Source: Legionella yabuuchiae
Lineage (GTDB): Bacteria > Pseudomonadota > Gammaproteobacteria > Legionellales > Legionellaceae
Assembly: GCF_900640115.1 (NCBI RefSeq)
Contig: NZ_CAAAIW010000006.1
Location: 1-64,000 of the forward strand
Length of the DNA: 64,000 nucleotides
Reading direction: 5' to 3'
A program made the position numbers and the translations under genes. The notes below the pieces were generated by a model. That model ran no database searches. It was not told the origin of the DNA and saw nothing but the letters and a program-made list of their open reading frames with translations. Positions within the stretch are counted from its first letter, which is position 1. The number at the start of each line of letters is the position of its first letter. Below, one piece after another: positions 36,576 through 45,499 of the stretch.

Positions 36576-36814
36576 GTGTTGCGGAATTGTTTTTAATTGT
36601 AGTGGTCGCATTGATTGCGTTTGGGCCATCGAAGCTGCCAATGCTTGCACATCACTTAGCTAAACTCCATAAGCGCTTTGTCCGCCTCCAGCAGCAATTC
36701 GCGGAATTTTTTCAATCCCAGCTCAATGAACATCAGCTGCAGGAAAACTTAAAGAAAGCCGATAAGGCCGATAGCGAGTACCAACAAGCGTCTGAAAAAT
36801 CATCTGATTCTTAA
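36572..36814 (+). CDS. tatB: Sec-independent translocase protein TatB
   Basis: The 80-residue protein has a membrane segment (ELFLIVVVALIAFGPSKLP) with the TatB-type Glu and the FGP hinge. An amphipathic helix (MLAHHLAKLHKRFVRLQQQF) and a short polar tail follow. TatB receives twin-arginine precursors with TatC. The last bases overlap the end of tatC, which runs in the opposite direction. It is shorter than E. coli TatB, mainly in the tail. Confidence 0.93.
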   Translation: MSVAELFLIVVVALIAFGPSKLPMLAHHLAKLHKRFVRLQQQFAEFFQSQLNEHQLQENLKKADKADSEYQQASEKSSDS

Positions 36815-37509
36815 TTTTTTCTTGTGAACCATCGCGACCCGAAAATTCCTAGCTCGTATAACAAACATAAAGGCACAGCCAATAACACTTGGGATAAGAC
36901 GTCAGGCGGAGTTAACACCATCCCAATTACAAACGCTCCAACAATGATGTAAGGACGGATTGTTTTTAACGACGCACTCGTTACCAGTTCCAAACTGACC
37001 AGCAAAATGCAGATTAAAGGCACCTGAAAACAAAGCCCAAAGATCACCAGCATCCGACTAATAAAGTCAATCGCATAAGCCATGTCGGGCATATAGCGTA
37101 CCCCAGTTGGTAACGTATGAGCAAAAAACTGCAAAATAAACGGTAAGACAACATAAAAGCAAAATAGCATGCCAAGGCAAAACAACACCATGCTTAACAA
37201 CGTCATATATTTAATGCGATGACGCTCATGTTGATAGAGTCCGGGAGCTACGAATTGCCAAAGTTGCAACAGTATGAATGGAGCGGTGAGCAACAAAGAG
37301 GCATCAAAGGCCAGTTGCAGAGGTGTTATTAAGGGGGAGGTGATCTGTGTTGCAATTAATGAACTGTCGGGCTCTAGAGATAACAATAAAGGCGATACGA
37401 CAAAAAGAAATAATTGATCACTATTAAAAAAACAAAGTAAAAAAAAGACCAAAAACACCAATACAATAAGAATGGCTCTTCGTCTTAATTCAATTAGGTG
37501 ATTTAACAT
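36811..37509 (-). CDS. tatC: Sec-independent translocase protein TatC
   Basis: The 232-residue protein has six membrane helices and the family features LNHLIELRRRAI at the start (the twin-arginine recognition site), FAHTLPTGVRYMPDM in the second periplasmic loop and FGLCFQVPLICILLV. It is the substrate receptor with TatB. Most bacteria have tatABC in one direction; here tatC faces tatB and the stop codons overlap. Mobile repeats lie just upstream of its start. Confidence 0.96.
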   Translation of the reverse strand: MLNHLIELRRRAILIVLVFLVFFLLCFFNSDQLFLFVVSPLLLSLEPDSSLIATQITSPLITPLQLAFDASLLLTAPFILLQLWQFVAPGLYQHERHRIKYMTLLSMVLFCLGMLFCFYVVLPFILQFFAHTLPTGVRYMPDMAYAIDFISRMLVIFGLCFQVPLICILLVSLELVTSASLKTIRPYIIVGAFVIGMVLTPPDVLSQVLLAVPLCLLYELGIFGSRWFTRKN

Positions 37510-37517
37510 TGTTTCTC

Positions 37518-37578
37518 AACGCTTGGGCGGAAAAAGTATCCGCATAAAAGTCGCATTCTGAAGTATCTTGGGTATATA
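37518..37578. repeat. Palindromic mobile repeat, family 1, copy B (partial)
   Basis: AACGCTTGGGCGGAAAAAG and the following TATCCGCATAA-TCGCATT-AAGTATCTTGGGTATA match the right half of copy A (31515-31576) with a few differences. The left half is missing. The right terminus runs into the left end of the family 2 element, and both share TATATA. Confidence 0.7.
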
Positions 37579-37740
37579 CCTGTGATCTTTCAAAATACTA
37601 GATTTGTTCTATGGCTTTTTCCGTCAGAGCTGTTTTTAAAGATTCGCAATAGAACTCGCTATTACTCATCTTTAAAAACAGCTCTGCCAAAAAAATTGAA
37701 TCGCCCCAAAACTAGCATTTAGAAAGATCACAGGTATATA
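37573..37740. repeat. Palindromic mobile repeat, family 2, copy C
   Basis: The 168-bp element has perfect 19-bp inverted ends, TATATACCTGTGATCTTTC and its complement. An inner pair, CAGAGCTGTTTTTAAAGAT and its exact complement, nests inside, so most of the element could fold into one long hairpin. It has no coding potential. A shorter relative is at 50059-50141. It lies between tatC and rsmA, upstream of both. Confidence 0.8.
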
Positions 37741-37780
37741 CTCATGATATTCCAAGTCTAACACAACAGTTAATTCTTTC

Positions 37781-38551
37781 ATGCAACATCGACCTCGTAA
37801 ACGTTTTGGCCAGAATTTTTTGCAAAGTCCGCAAATAATCACTGCCATTATTCAAGCCATTAATCCTAAGCCCAATGATGTAATGATCGAAATAGGTCCA
37901 GGTCAAGGGGCTTTGACTAGACCTTTATTGCAACGGGTTAATACTTTAATTGCCATTGAAATTGACCGAGACTTGCACCCTTATCTTAAGGCACTCCCTG
38001 AATCATCGAATAAACTAACCCTAATTGATGCGGATGCATTGTCTATTGATTTTAAACAATTCGGCAGCCGGTTAAGAATCGTTGGCAATCTACCTTACAA
38101 TATCTCAACCCCTTTGATCATACATTTGATGCAGGATATTAAGCCCATTGAAGACATGCATTTTATGTTACAAAAAGAAGTGGTGGAACGCTTGGCCGCT
38201 GCACCTGGTGGGAAAGATTATGGTCGACTGAGCGTAATGGTGCAGTATTATTGCGACGTGGAGTCGATGTTTGAAGTGCCACCGGAGGTGTTTTATCCTC
38301 GCCCCAAGGTTGATTCTGCCGTAGTGCGATTAACACCATATAAACATCCTCCCTATCCTGAGATTGAGTTTAAAACGCTTGAAGCTTTAGTGGCTCAAGC
38401 GTTTTCCATGCGTCGAAAAACTTTGGCTAATAATCTAAAGCCTGTGATTGATCGCGCGTCATTGATAGCGCTTGGCATTGATCCTGCGCAAAGACCAGAA
38501 CAAATTTCAGTTGCTGAGTATGTTCAAATAGCGAAATTTGTTGCCAAATAG
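37781..38551 (+). CDS. rsmA: 16S rRNA dimethyladenosine transferase RsmA/KsgA
   Basis: The 256-residue enzyme dimethylates two adjacent adenosines near the 3' end of 16S rRNA (A1518 and A1519 in E. coli numbering). It has [10 protein letters not shown], the SAM loop [15 protein letters not shown] (about 38-52) and the catalytic NLPYNIS (about 105-111). The C-terminal rRNA-contact part includes [12 protein letters not shown]. The start is ATG without a strong ribosome binding site. It heads a run that includes apaH, as in the E. coli rsmA-apaG-apaH order but without apaG. Confidence 0.98.
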   Translation: MQHRPRKRFGQNFLQSPQIITAIIQAINPKPNDVMIEIGPGQGALTRPLLQRVNTLIAIEIDRDLHPYLKALPESSNKLTLIDADALSIDFKQFGSRLRIVGNLPYNISTPLIIHLMQDIKPIEDMHFMLQKEVVERLAAAPGGKDYGRLSVMVQYYCDVESMFEVPPEVFYPRPKVDSAVVRLTPYKHPPYPEIEFKTLEALVAQAFSMRRKTLANNLKPVIDRASLIALGIDPAQRPEQISVAEYVQIAKFVAK

Positions 38552-38604
38552 TGTATACTTCGATCTGCTGATTTTTTAGAGCGTTTTGGCGTTGGAGGTT
38601 TGTT

Positions 38605-39936
38605 TTGTTTTATAAGAATGGTAAAAAAGATAAGCTAATAAAAGGCAAGCCATTAAAAGATATGCTAGTTGTCCAAACCCCAGCAGATTTATTAAAACTG
38701 GACAAACGGCAACAGTTGCTTAGTCAGATTCAAACCGCATTAGGGTTTACCGAAGGTCGTTATGAATCGCTTTGCTTAGCACTAGTACATCACTTGATCA
38801 ACCATTGTCAAAGTCTCCCTGAAACTACAAACAGCTATTATTCATTGCCAGGTGGTATACTGGACTATGCTTTAAACCGTACAGAGGCTGCGGTCAATTT
38901 ATTTCGCGACTACATTATTCTTGAGGGAGAACTTTCAGAAGAACAAACGCTCTGGCTTTATGCTCTATTCTCGGCAGGGCTCTTAAAAGGCATAGGGAAA
39001 TTGCAGATTGATTATCAAGTCGATTTGTTTGACATTAATGGGCAGCCGATTAAAGTTTGGAATCCTTTGTTAGAAAGCATTAGTTCAGTGGGAAACTATT
39101 ATCATTATCAGCTTTTAGATGAGCAAGATGAAGCATTACGCTGCCGTTTGAATTTATTGTTAGCACGAATGTTAATGCCAGCAGCAGGATTCTCCTGGAT
39201 TGCTTCTAATCCCGAAGTATTAAACGTTTGGCTGGCTCTGTTAAACGAAGACTGGCAATCTGCTGGAACTCTTGGAGCGCTTTTAGTACGGGCGGATGCC
39301 ATTGCTATTCAGCGCTTTATTAATGAGTTTATGGCGCTTACGGGGCTTGGAAGAGGCGCACGTGGTGGGCGAAGGAGTACTTTTGTAGATAGCTCTCCGG
39401 CATCGCTAGCAGAACGCGAACGTGCTACGGGCATACACTTTGTTCAATGGCTTATCCAGGCCTTGGAAAAGGGCGAATTGATGATAAATAAGGCGCCGTT
39501 ATTCATGGTTCCAGGGGGCATGCTCATGTCGTCCGATTTATACAAATTATTTGTACGTGAACACCCAGACTATAAAAACTGGCAGGCAATACAAAATGGT
39601 CTATTAGCCCTGCAGCTGCATGAAGCGGGCCCTGAGGGGGCGATAAATTCACGATTTGAACAAGCACAAACGCAACAAATGGTCAGTGGGATCGTTTTAG
39701 ACAATTACGCGGTGGTGTTGCCTGAGCGGGTTAAATACCACCATTTAAATACTGGCAAAGTGTCAGAGTTTTCTGCGGTTGAGGTGATTCATAAAGCACA
39801 ATACGCCCAACATTTTAATCAGCTGTCGACGGGTGTTAATGAACCCTCGTTACAACATCTTTCTGCGAATGGACAATGGGTGAACGCAGGAGAACCTATC
39901 CACGCCCCTGAGGCAGGGAGCAAATTCCGTGGCTGA
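38605..39936 (+). CDS. TraI_2-domain protein with altered HD-type motifs
   Basis: The 443-residue protein begins at TTG with GGAGG six bases before it. Residues 20-250 resemble the TraI_2 region of MobH-type relaxases: [37 protein letters not shown], then [20 protein letters not shown]. In relaxases these places carry GGLL-x-H and HDIGK; here His and HD are replaced (LDY, KGIGK), so metal catalysis is probably lost. The C-terminal part (about 280-443) resembles the small domain following TraI_2. It overlaps apaH by 8 bases inside a housekeeping operon. The role is unknown. Confidence 0.7.
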   Translation: MFYKNGKKDKLIKGKPLKDMLVVQTPADLLKLDKRQQLLSQIQTALGFTEGRYESLCLALVHHLINHCQSLPETTNSYYSLPGGILDYALNRTEAAVNLFRDYIILEGELSEEQTLWLYALFSAGLLKGIGKLQIDYQVDLFDINGQPIKVWNPLLESISSVGNYYHYQLLDEQDEALRCRLNLLLARMLMPAAGFSWIASNPEVLNVWLALLNEDWQSAGTLGALLVRADAIAIQRFINEFMALTGLGRGARGGRRSTFVDSSPASLAERERATGIHFVQWLIQALEKGELMINKAPLFMVPGGMLMSSDLYKLFVREHPDYKNWQAIQNGLLALQLHEAGPEGAINSRFEQAQTQQMVSGIVLDNYAVVLPERVKYHHLNTGKVSEFSAVEVIHKAQYAQHFNQLSTGVNEPSLQHLSANGQWVNAGEPIHAPEAGSKFRG

Positions 39937-40753
39937 TTATGCAATAGGTGACATTCAAGGGTGCTATGACCCACTTATGCGTTTACTTGATCTAATACAG
40001 TTCGATGAGCATGAGGACCGATTATGGTTTGCCGGCGATTTAGTGAATCGTGGGCCGCAGTCTTTGGCCGTGCTTCGGTTCGTGCGATCCTTGCCACAGA
40101 AAACACACTTATCTCTTGGTAATCATGACTTGCATTTGCTGAGTCGTTTGTTTTCAGCCTCCACCTGGTCTAACGATGATGATACATTAAAAGAAATAGA
40201 AGAGGCTGAAGACGCCGAAGAGCTAGGATATTGGTTAAAAAACCAATCGATTTTATGCTATGACGAATCGTTGAATGTGGTTATGACTCATGCTGGTATT
40301 GCACCCATGTGGGATTTAGACAAGGCTATTGCATTAGCAAAAGAGCTTGAAGCGGCATTACAAGGAAACGATTTCCATGATTTTTTAACCCATATGTATG
40401 GCAATAAACCGGATTACTGGTCGGATGAGTTATCAGGTTATGAGCGCTTACGCGCCATTTGCAATTACTTCACACGCATGCGTATGTGCGATGAAGATGG
40501 GCGTTTAATATTTCACTATAAAGGTACCTTACAAGATGCCCCAAAGTATTTGTATCCCTGGTATAATGTCCCTGGTCGCAAAGAGGTATTGGCCGATGTT
40601 GTATTTGGCCATTGGGCTGCATTAATGGGCATATCACCCGACAAACGACTTCACCCGATTGATACAGGATGCTTATGGGGCGGTCAATTAACGGCATTGC
40701 GTTTGCAGGATAAGAAACGATTTGCGGTTCCAGGAATGGCTTCATCAGTATGA
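39929..40753 (+). CDS. apaH: Diadenosine tetraphosphatase (symmetrical)
   Basis: The 274-residue metallophosphatase hydrolyses Ap4A to two ADP; it also removes Np4 caps from RNA in E. coli. Motifs include [37 protein letters not shown] and VMTHAGI, all metal-ligand boxes. [11 protein letters not shown] carries a late His. It starts with GTG after GCAGGGAG. The start overlaps the TraI_2-domain gene and the end overlaps the TolC-like gene by 4 bases. Confidence 0.97.
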   Translation: MADYAIGDIQGCYDPLMRLLDLIQFDEHEDRLWFAGDLVNRGPQSLAVLRFVRSLPQKTHLSLGNHDLHLLSRLFSASTWSNDDDTLKEIEEAEDAEELGYWLKNQSILCYDESLNVVMTHAGIAPMWDLDKAIALAKELEAALQGNDFHDFLTHMYGNKPDYWSDELSGYERLRAICNYFTRMRMCDEDGRLIFHYKGTLQDAPKYLYPWYNVPGRKEVLADVVFGHWAALMGISPDKRLHPIDTGCLWGGQLTALRLQDKKRFAVPGMASSV

Positions 40754-42372
40754 TTTTGCGGCTCATTATTTACATACTTGGATTCATTTACTGTTTAATC
40801 CCCTTGGCTAACGCCCAAGGCGCCTTAGTCGAGCTTGACCATCCCCCTACGAAACTGTTTCAATGGTTACCGGATCCAGGTCGCGAACTTGACAAAGTTA
40901 AAGCAGCAGAAGCGCGCCTTAACTGCGCTATACAAAACCCAGAATACATGTTGCATCATTGGATTGCTTTGCCAACATCCCCCAAGCCCCGCGGCAAAAC
41001 AATGCATTTTTTAACCTTGAGAGAAGCCATATTATTAGCGCTGCGGTATAACCCAAATATTCAAAATGCGGAATTGGATCGTATTATTCAACGGTATCAA
41101 TTGCGACTCGCCTACAATCAATTTGAACTGCAATATGCACTTGCTGGAACCGCTTTGATTGAGCAAAGTCGTTACAGTGGTGTTGGCAGCACCATCAATC
41201 GAACAGGAATTGCTACACCTGAACTCAGTTATAAAAATCGTTATGGGGGGGCTGCCTCGTTAAAAATGGATAACAATGTGGCCGCCACTGGAAATTATAA
41301 CCCCTTGCTAAATTTTACTCTCACACAGCCGCTTTTAAGAGGGTTTGGGCGTGCCGCGAATGAGGCAGGATTAAAAGATGCTATCGACGCGGATTGGTTA
41401 AATAAACTAAATCTTCAGCAGGCGGTTATGGACCAAATCACCAAGGTGATTAGTACCTATCGCGCCTTAATTATCAGTGGCCATAACTTAAAGATTCAAC
41501 AACAGCAATTGAAAGACGCCCAAAAAACCTTTGAAATTAATGAGAAACGGATAGAGGCGGGGCAACTTGAGCCCACCGCGAATATCCAACAATCGTATCA
41601 GATTGAATCGTTGAGCTTGATGGTGGAGCAAGCCGAAAATGAGTTCAGAACCACCACTCAAGATTTGTTACAAGCCATCGGATTGGATCCAGAGATGAAG
41701 TTGGCTGTTCCAAGCGATGTAACGATTGAGACTCTGAAGGTCCCGGATGTTAAAGAATCCATCCAACTGGCCCTTAACAATAACACTCAGTATTTGGCGC
41801 TCAAAATGGCTTTAAAAGCAAACAAACGCGCCTTGCAAGTGGCTCAAAATCAACAATTATGGCAATTGGATGTGACGGCAAATGTACAAGCGGGAATCAT
41901 TAACAACGTTGATAATACAAGCAATGCGCCGAATGGAATATACAATGGACGTAACATTACCGAGTCAGCCGGTGTCACCTTAACCATACCTATTAATGAT
42001 TTAAATCGTCGTAACCAATTAATTGCGGCCAAAGTGAAGCTTGAAAAAGACCGATTAAACCTCATTGCCGCTAAACGCGCGCTCATTACTGCGATTAAAA
42101 ATACGGTCACAACGATTGAATCGCAGGCCAAACGGTATCAATTAGCAAAACGGCAAGTTGAGTTGGCCGAACAGTCCTACGCACTGGAAAAGAAGATGCT
42201 TACAGCAGGTATAGCTAGTTCATTAGATGTGCATAATACCCAAAATCAATTACTCCAAGCCCAGATGGGCTTGATTAACGCTAAAATTGCGTATTTGAAT
42301 CAATTATCCGAGCTGCAGAATATGCTTGGCACCACCCTTAAATATTGGGATATCAAACTCAGGTATTGTTGA
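40750..42372 (+). CDS. TolC-family outer membrane efflux protein
   Basis: The 540-residue protein has a signal peptide ([18 protein letters not shown], about 5-22) and an N-terminal extension. Two outer-membrane-efflux repeats follow (about 95-300 and 320-530), with the long helices [20 protein letters not shown] and [21 protein letters not shown]. It forms the outer-membrane duct for the adaptor and ABC genes that follow. The stop shares bases with the adaptor start (TGATG). The substrate is unknown. Confidence 0.9.
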   Translation: MILRLIIYILGFIYCLIPLANAQGALVELDHPPTKLFQWLPDPGRELDKVKAAEARLNCAIQNPEYMLHHWIALPTSPKPRGKTMHFLTLREAILLALRYNPNIQNAELDRIIQRYQLRLAYNQFELQYALAGTALIEQSRYSGVGSTINRTGIATPELSYKNRYGGAASLKMDNNVAATGNYNPLLNFTLTQPLLRGFGRAANEAGLKDAIDADWLNKLNLQQAVMDQITKVISTYRALIISGHNLKIQQQQLKDAQKTFEINEKRIEAGQLEPTANIQQSYQIESLSLMVEQAENEFRTTTQDLLQAIGLDPEMKLAVPSDVTIETLKVPDVKESIQLALNNNTQYLALKMALKANKRALQVAQNQQLWQLDVTANVQAGIINNVDNTSNAPNGIYNGRNITESAGVTLTIPINDLNRRNQLIAAKVKLEKDRLNLIAAKRALITAIKNTVTTIESQAKRYQLAKRQVELAEQSYALEKKMLTAGIASSLDVHNTQNQLLQAQMGLINAKIAYLNQLSELQNMLGTTLKYWDIKLRYC

Positions 42373-43532
42373 TGAAAATAGACTTAAAATTAAATTTAAT
42401 GCGAGCGGTGTTCCTAATTCTTCTAATGAGTTTAACCAGTGGTTGTGAACGTCATTCAATATCTCATGAAAAGACGGATAAAACCTATGAGGTTCACCTA
42501 GAAGCCCTTTCCAAAACACTGTTTTTCTCAGGCATCATACAGCCGATTCGCGAATATTCTCTGACCAATCCAATGGATGGCGTCGTTGCGTCCATGCCTT
42601 ATCATTATGGCCAGCAGGTGAAAAAAAATACGACCATCTTTGTGTTAAATTCCGCCGAGCTGCAACGGCATTATAATGATACGTTAACCGAATATCTTAA
42701 AGCAAAAGACGCGTATAATATTGCAAAAGCTAAATTTATTGGAACGCAAGATCTCTGGGAGGCAGGTCTTATTTCTAAAAATAATTATTTAAGTGAAAAA
42801 TCAAGCTTATATAATGCGCGGGTAACGCTAGTACAAGCGACCAAAAAATTATCAGAAATGGTTGAAAAAACAGGCAATGGCGACAATCAACGCCTGTGTT
42901 CACTCACATTGGCTGAGTTTGATAAAGTACAGCAAGCGTTGTCTAAAAAACACGACCAGATTTTCCTAAAAGCGCGTGGTCATGGTGTGTTGCTCTACCC
43001 ACCAAAGTCTGCAGATGATAAGGCTGGACATTTAGGAGTTGGCTCTTCTGTGAAGGCTGGACAAGTACTCGCATTGATTGGAGATATGAGTGGTATTCGC
43101 GTAGAAATCGATGTTCCTGAAGTAGATATTGATAAAATTAAAGTAGGAATGAAAGCCAACATACGAAGTGTTGCTTATCCCAATGATGAATTGCTAGGAG
43201 AGTTAGTCGCGGTAAACGCACAGGCTTCTTCAAACAGCGCTCAAACACTACCGTCATTTTCAGCCATTGTAGAAGTCAAAACCCTATCGTCTTCGCAAAT
43301 TGAATGGGTTAAAGCCGGTATGAGCGCCAACATCAAGTTAATGGCAGAGCGCGCTAATAAGCTCATGGTTCCTATTGCCGCCGTTAAGCTTAAACATGGG
43401 CAACGGTTTGTGACGGTTAAATCCAGCACGGGACAAGTGCAGGATGTGCTTGTGACCACAGGTGCTGCCGAGGCCAACAAAGTAGTGATCGAATCAGGGC
43501 TTCGAGTCGGTGATGTGGTGTTATATGGTTAA
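42372..43532 (+). CDS. Periplasmic adaptor of an ABC efflux system (MacA/HlyD-like)
   Basis: The 386-residue protein has an N-terminal export signal (AVFLILLMSLTSGC), where the Cys could be a lipid site although the lipobox is weak. A biotinyl-lipoyl half-motif (MDGVVASMPYHYGQQVKKN), a helical hairpin (about 85-165), and barrel parts (VPEVDIDKIKVGMKANI and LMVPIAAVKLKHG) follow. It bridges the inner-membrane ABC pump and the TolC-like duct. It begins inside the stop of the previous gene, and 12 bases separate it from the ATPase gene. Confidence 0.9.
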   Translation: MKIDLKLNLMRAVFLILLMSLTSGCERHSISHEKTDKTYEVHLEALSKTLFFSGIIQPIREYSLTNPMDGVVASMPYHYGQQVKKNTTIFVLNSAELQRHYNDTLTEYLKAKDAYNIAKAKFIGTQDLWEAGLISKNNYLSEKSSLYNARVTLVQATKKLSEMVEKTGNGDNQRLCSLTLAEFDKVQQALSKKHDQIFLKARGHGVLLYPPKSADDKAGHLGVGSSVKAGQVLALIGDMSGIRVEIDVPEVDIDKIKVGMKANIRSVAYPNDELLGELVAVNAQASSNSAQTLPSFSAIVEVKTLSSSQIEWVKAGMSANIKLMAERANKLMVPIAAVKLKHGQRFVTVKSSTGQVQDVLVTTGAAEANKVVIESGLRVGDVVLYG

Positions 43533-43544
43533 TCTGAATGAGGC

Positions 43545-44228
43545 ATGACCATGGCGCTCATAACACTGACTAACATTTCAAAAATCTATCCCATGGGGTC
43601 ACAGGTAAACACCGTTCTAAAAGGGATATCGCTGACGATTAACCGTGGAGAACTGGTGGCTATTGTTGGCCCTTCTGGTTCTGGCAAATCGACACTGATG
43701 AATATTATTGGGCTTTTGGATTCGCCATCATCGGGTGTTTATACGCTTAATGGGCAGAATACTTCTGGATTTAGCGCGGATGAATTGGCCTCTTTACGTA
43801 ATCAACGCATTGGATTTATTTTCCAGCAGTTTAATCTTCTTCCGCGGTTTACAGCACAACAAAATGTCGGATTGCCTTTAACCTACCGCAGTTTATCGGA
43901 TACGGCTATTGACCAGAATGTTAAGAAGGCATTAAAGCGGGTGAACATGAGCGATTTTACAGCGCACCGGCCAAATCAATTATCCGGCGGCCAGCAGCAA
44001 CGAGTTGCAATCGCCAGAGCTTTAGTGACCGACCCTGAAGTGATTCTTGCAGATGAACCTACAGGCGCACTGGACTCTAAAACGGGAACAGACATTATGA
44101 ATTTATTTCTGGCACTTCACGGAGAGGGTCGAACCATTATTATTGTGACTCACGATGAGAACATCGCCAATCTTTGTACGCGAAGAATCGTATTGGGCGA
44201 TGGGGAAATCCTAAGGGTCGAGACTTAG
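43545..44228 (+). CDS. ABC transporter ATPase (MacB/LolD type)
   Basis: The 227-residue protein has Walker [10 protein letters not shown] (about 41-49), a Q-loop in [11 protein letters not shown], the signature [15 protein letters not shown], Walker [13 protein letters not shown] and the H-loop VTHD. The order and sequence fit the MacB/LolD/FtsE group. The ATPase is separate from the permease, unlike E. coli MacB, where they are fused. It begins ATGACCATGG, so either Met is possible. The permease gene starts 1 base after it. Confidence 0.95.
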   Translation: MTMALITLTNISKIYPMGSQVNTVLKGISLTINRGELVAIVGPSGSGKSTLMNIIGLLDSPSSGVYTLNGQNTSGFSADELASLRNQRIGFIFQQFNLLPRFTAQQNVGLPLTYRSLSDTAIDQNVKKALKRVNMSDFTAHRPNQLSGGQQQRVAIARALVTDPEVILADEPTGALDSKTGTDIMNLFLALHGEGRTIIIVTHDENIANLCTRRIVLGDGEILRVET

Positions 44229-44229
44229 C

Positions 44230-45426
44230 ATGAACTTAAAACGCCATTTCCAACAAGCAATCACTAATTTAACTACTGCTAAGCTTCGATCGTTGTTAGC
44301 GGTTTTGGGTATTTTAGTGGGTACGGCGGCGGTGGTTGCCCTCTTAAGCTCGGGGAAATTAGCGACTGAAAAAGCCTTGGCTCAATTTAAAGCCTTAGGA
44401 ACTAATTTACTGTCGTTGTCGGTTTATCAAAACACCGCTACAGTGCAACATAATGGCCAGGATACTATTTCGTTGGAACAATGGCGCGCAATCCCAGAGC
44501 GAATTCCCGAAATTGTAACGTTGGCGCCTTACAGCACTGCTTATCAAGCCATGAGTTTTGAGGGTAAAGCCTTGAATGGCGCGATTATTGGTGCCGATGA
44601 AACTTTGGCTGACATCATTCACATCCGTTTGTCTGAGGGCCATTTTGTTTCTTTCGTAGAATCTTTTGAGCATTTTTGTGTGATCGGGAATGCTTTAGCA
44701 GAAGAATTAAAAGCATTGACGCTGGATAACCCTATTGGAAAACCACTGCGGATAGGTTCGGCTTTGTATACCATTATTGGGGTCGCTGAACCCTGGAAGG
44801 AAAACGGCTTTTTTAATGAAGATATTAATCGCGCGGTGATTATTCCTATTTCTGGTATGGTGCTGGTTAATAAAGACAGCAAAATCAATAATGCGGTATT
44901 ACTCCTGGATTCTGATCATAATATTGACGAAGTCATTGACAAAATCAAGCACACCGTTAATCAATTGGCGCCTGATCTTAATTTGTTCGTTCGCAGCGCT
45001 AAACAAATTATCGCCAGCATGGAAAGTCAAGGCCGAATTTTTACCATCTTACTAGCGGTCATTGGTGGGATTTCTTTAATCGTTGGGGGTATTGGCGTCA
45101 TGAATGTGATGTTGGTTTCGGTGAGCGAACGAAAAAAAGAAATAGGCGTTCGAAAAGCGTTAGGCGCTAAAAACAGTGAAATTCAAGCGTTATTTCTGGT
45201 TGAGTCGGTCATCCTATCCTTATCGGGTGGATTTTTGGGGGTGTTATTAGGACTCGCACTCACTTGGATCGTGGCACTTTTTAATCAATGGCCATTTACA
45301 TTATATTTATTGCCCCCCCTAGCTGGTTTCGGGGTATCAGTGGTTACTGGAATATTCTTTGGATTTTATCCTGCTCGCCGAGCCTCTTTACTAGAACCTA
45401 TGGCATCGTTACGTGCCGAACTTTAA
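44230..45426 (+). CDS. ABC transporter permease (MacB/FtsX type)
   Basis: The 398-residue protein has one N-terminal membrane helix (LLAVLGILVGTAAVVAL), a large periplasmic MacB-PCD domain (about 45-255) and three C-terminal helices with FtsX signatures: GGISLIVGGIGVMNVMLVSVSERKKEIGVRKALGAK reduced to its key part GVMNVMLV, then GFYPARRAS near the end. It drives export by moving the periplasmic part, not by a membrane channel. It completes the TolC-adaptor-ATPase-permease set. Confidence 0.94.
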   Translation: MNLKRHFQQAITNLTTAKLRSLLAVLGILVGTAAVVALLSSGKLATEKALAQFKALGTNLLSLSVYQNTATVQHNGQDTISLEQWRAIPERIPEIVTLAPYSTAYQAMSFEGKALNGAIIGADETLADIIHIRLSEGHFVSFVESFEHFCVIGNALAEELKALTLDNPIGKPLRIGSALYTIIGVAEPWKENGFFNEDINRAVIIPISGMVLVNKDSKINNAVLLLDSDHNIDEVIDKIKHTVNQLAPDLNLFVRSAKQIIASMESQGRIFTILLAVIGGISLIVGGIGVMNVMLVSVSERKKEIGVRKALGAKNSEIQALFLVESVILSLSGGFLGVLLGLALTWIVALFNQWPFTLYLLPPLAGFGVSVVTGIFFGFYPARRASLLEPMASLRAEL

Positions 45427-45499
45427 AGAAAGATTTTGCTAATACAATAAGCCACGCCCTTAGAATTTATAAATACATGACTAGAAGCAGCGTTATTAT

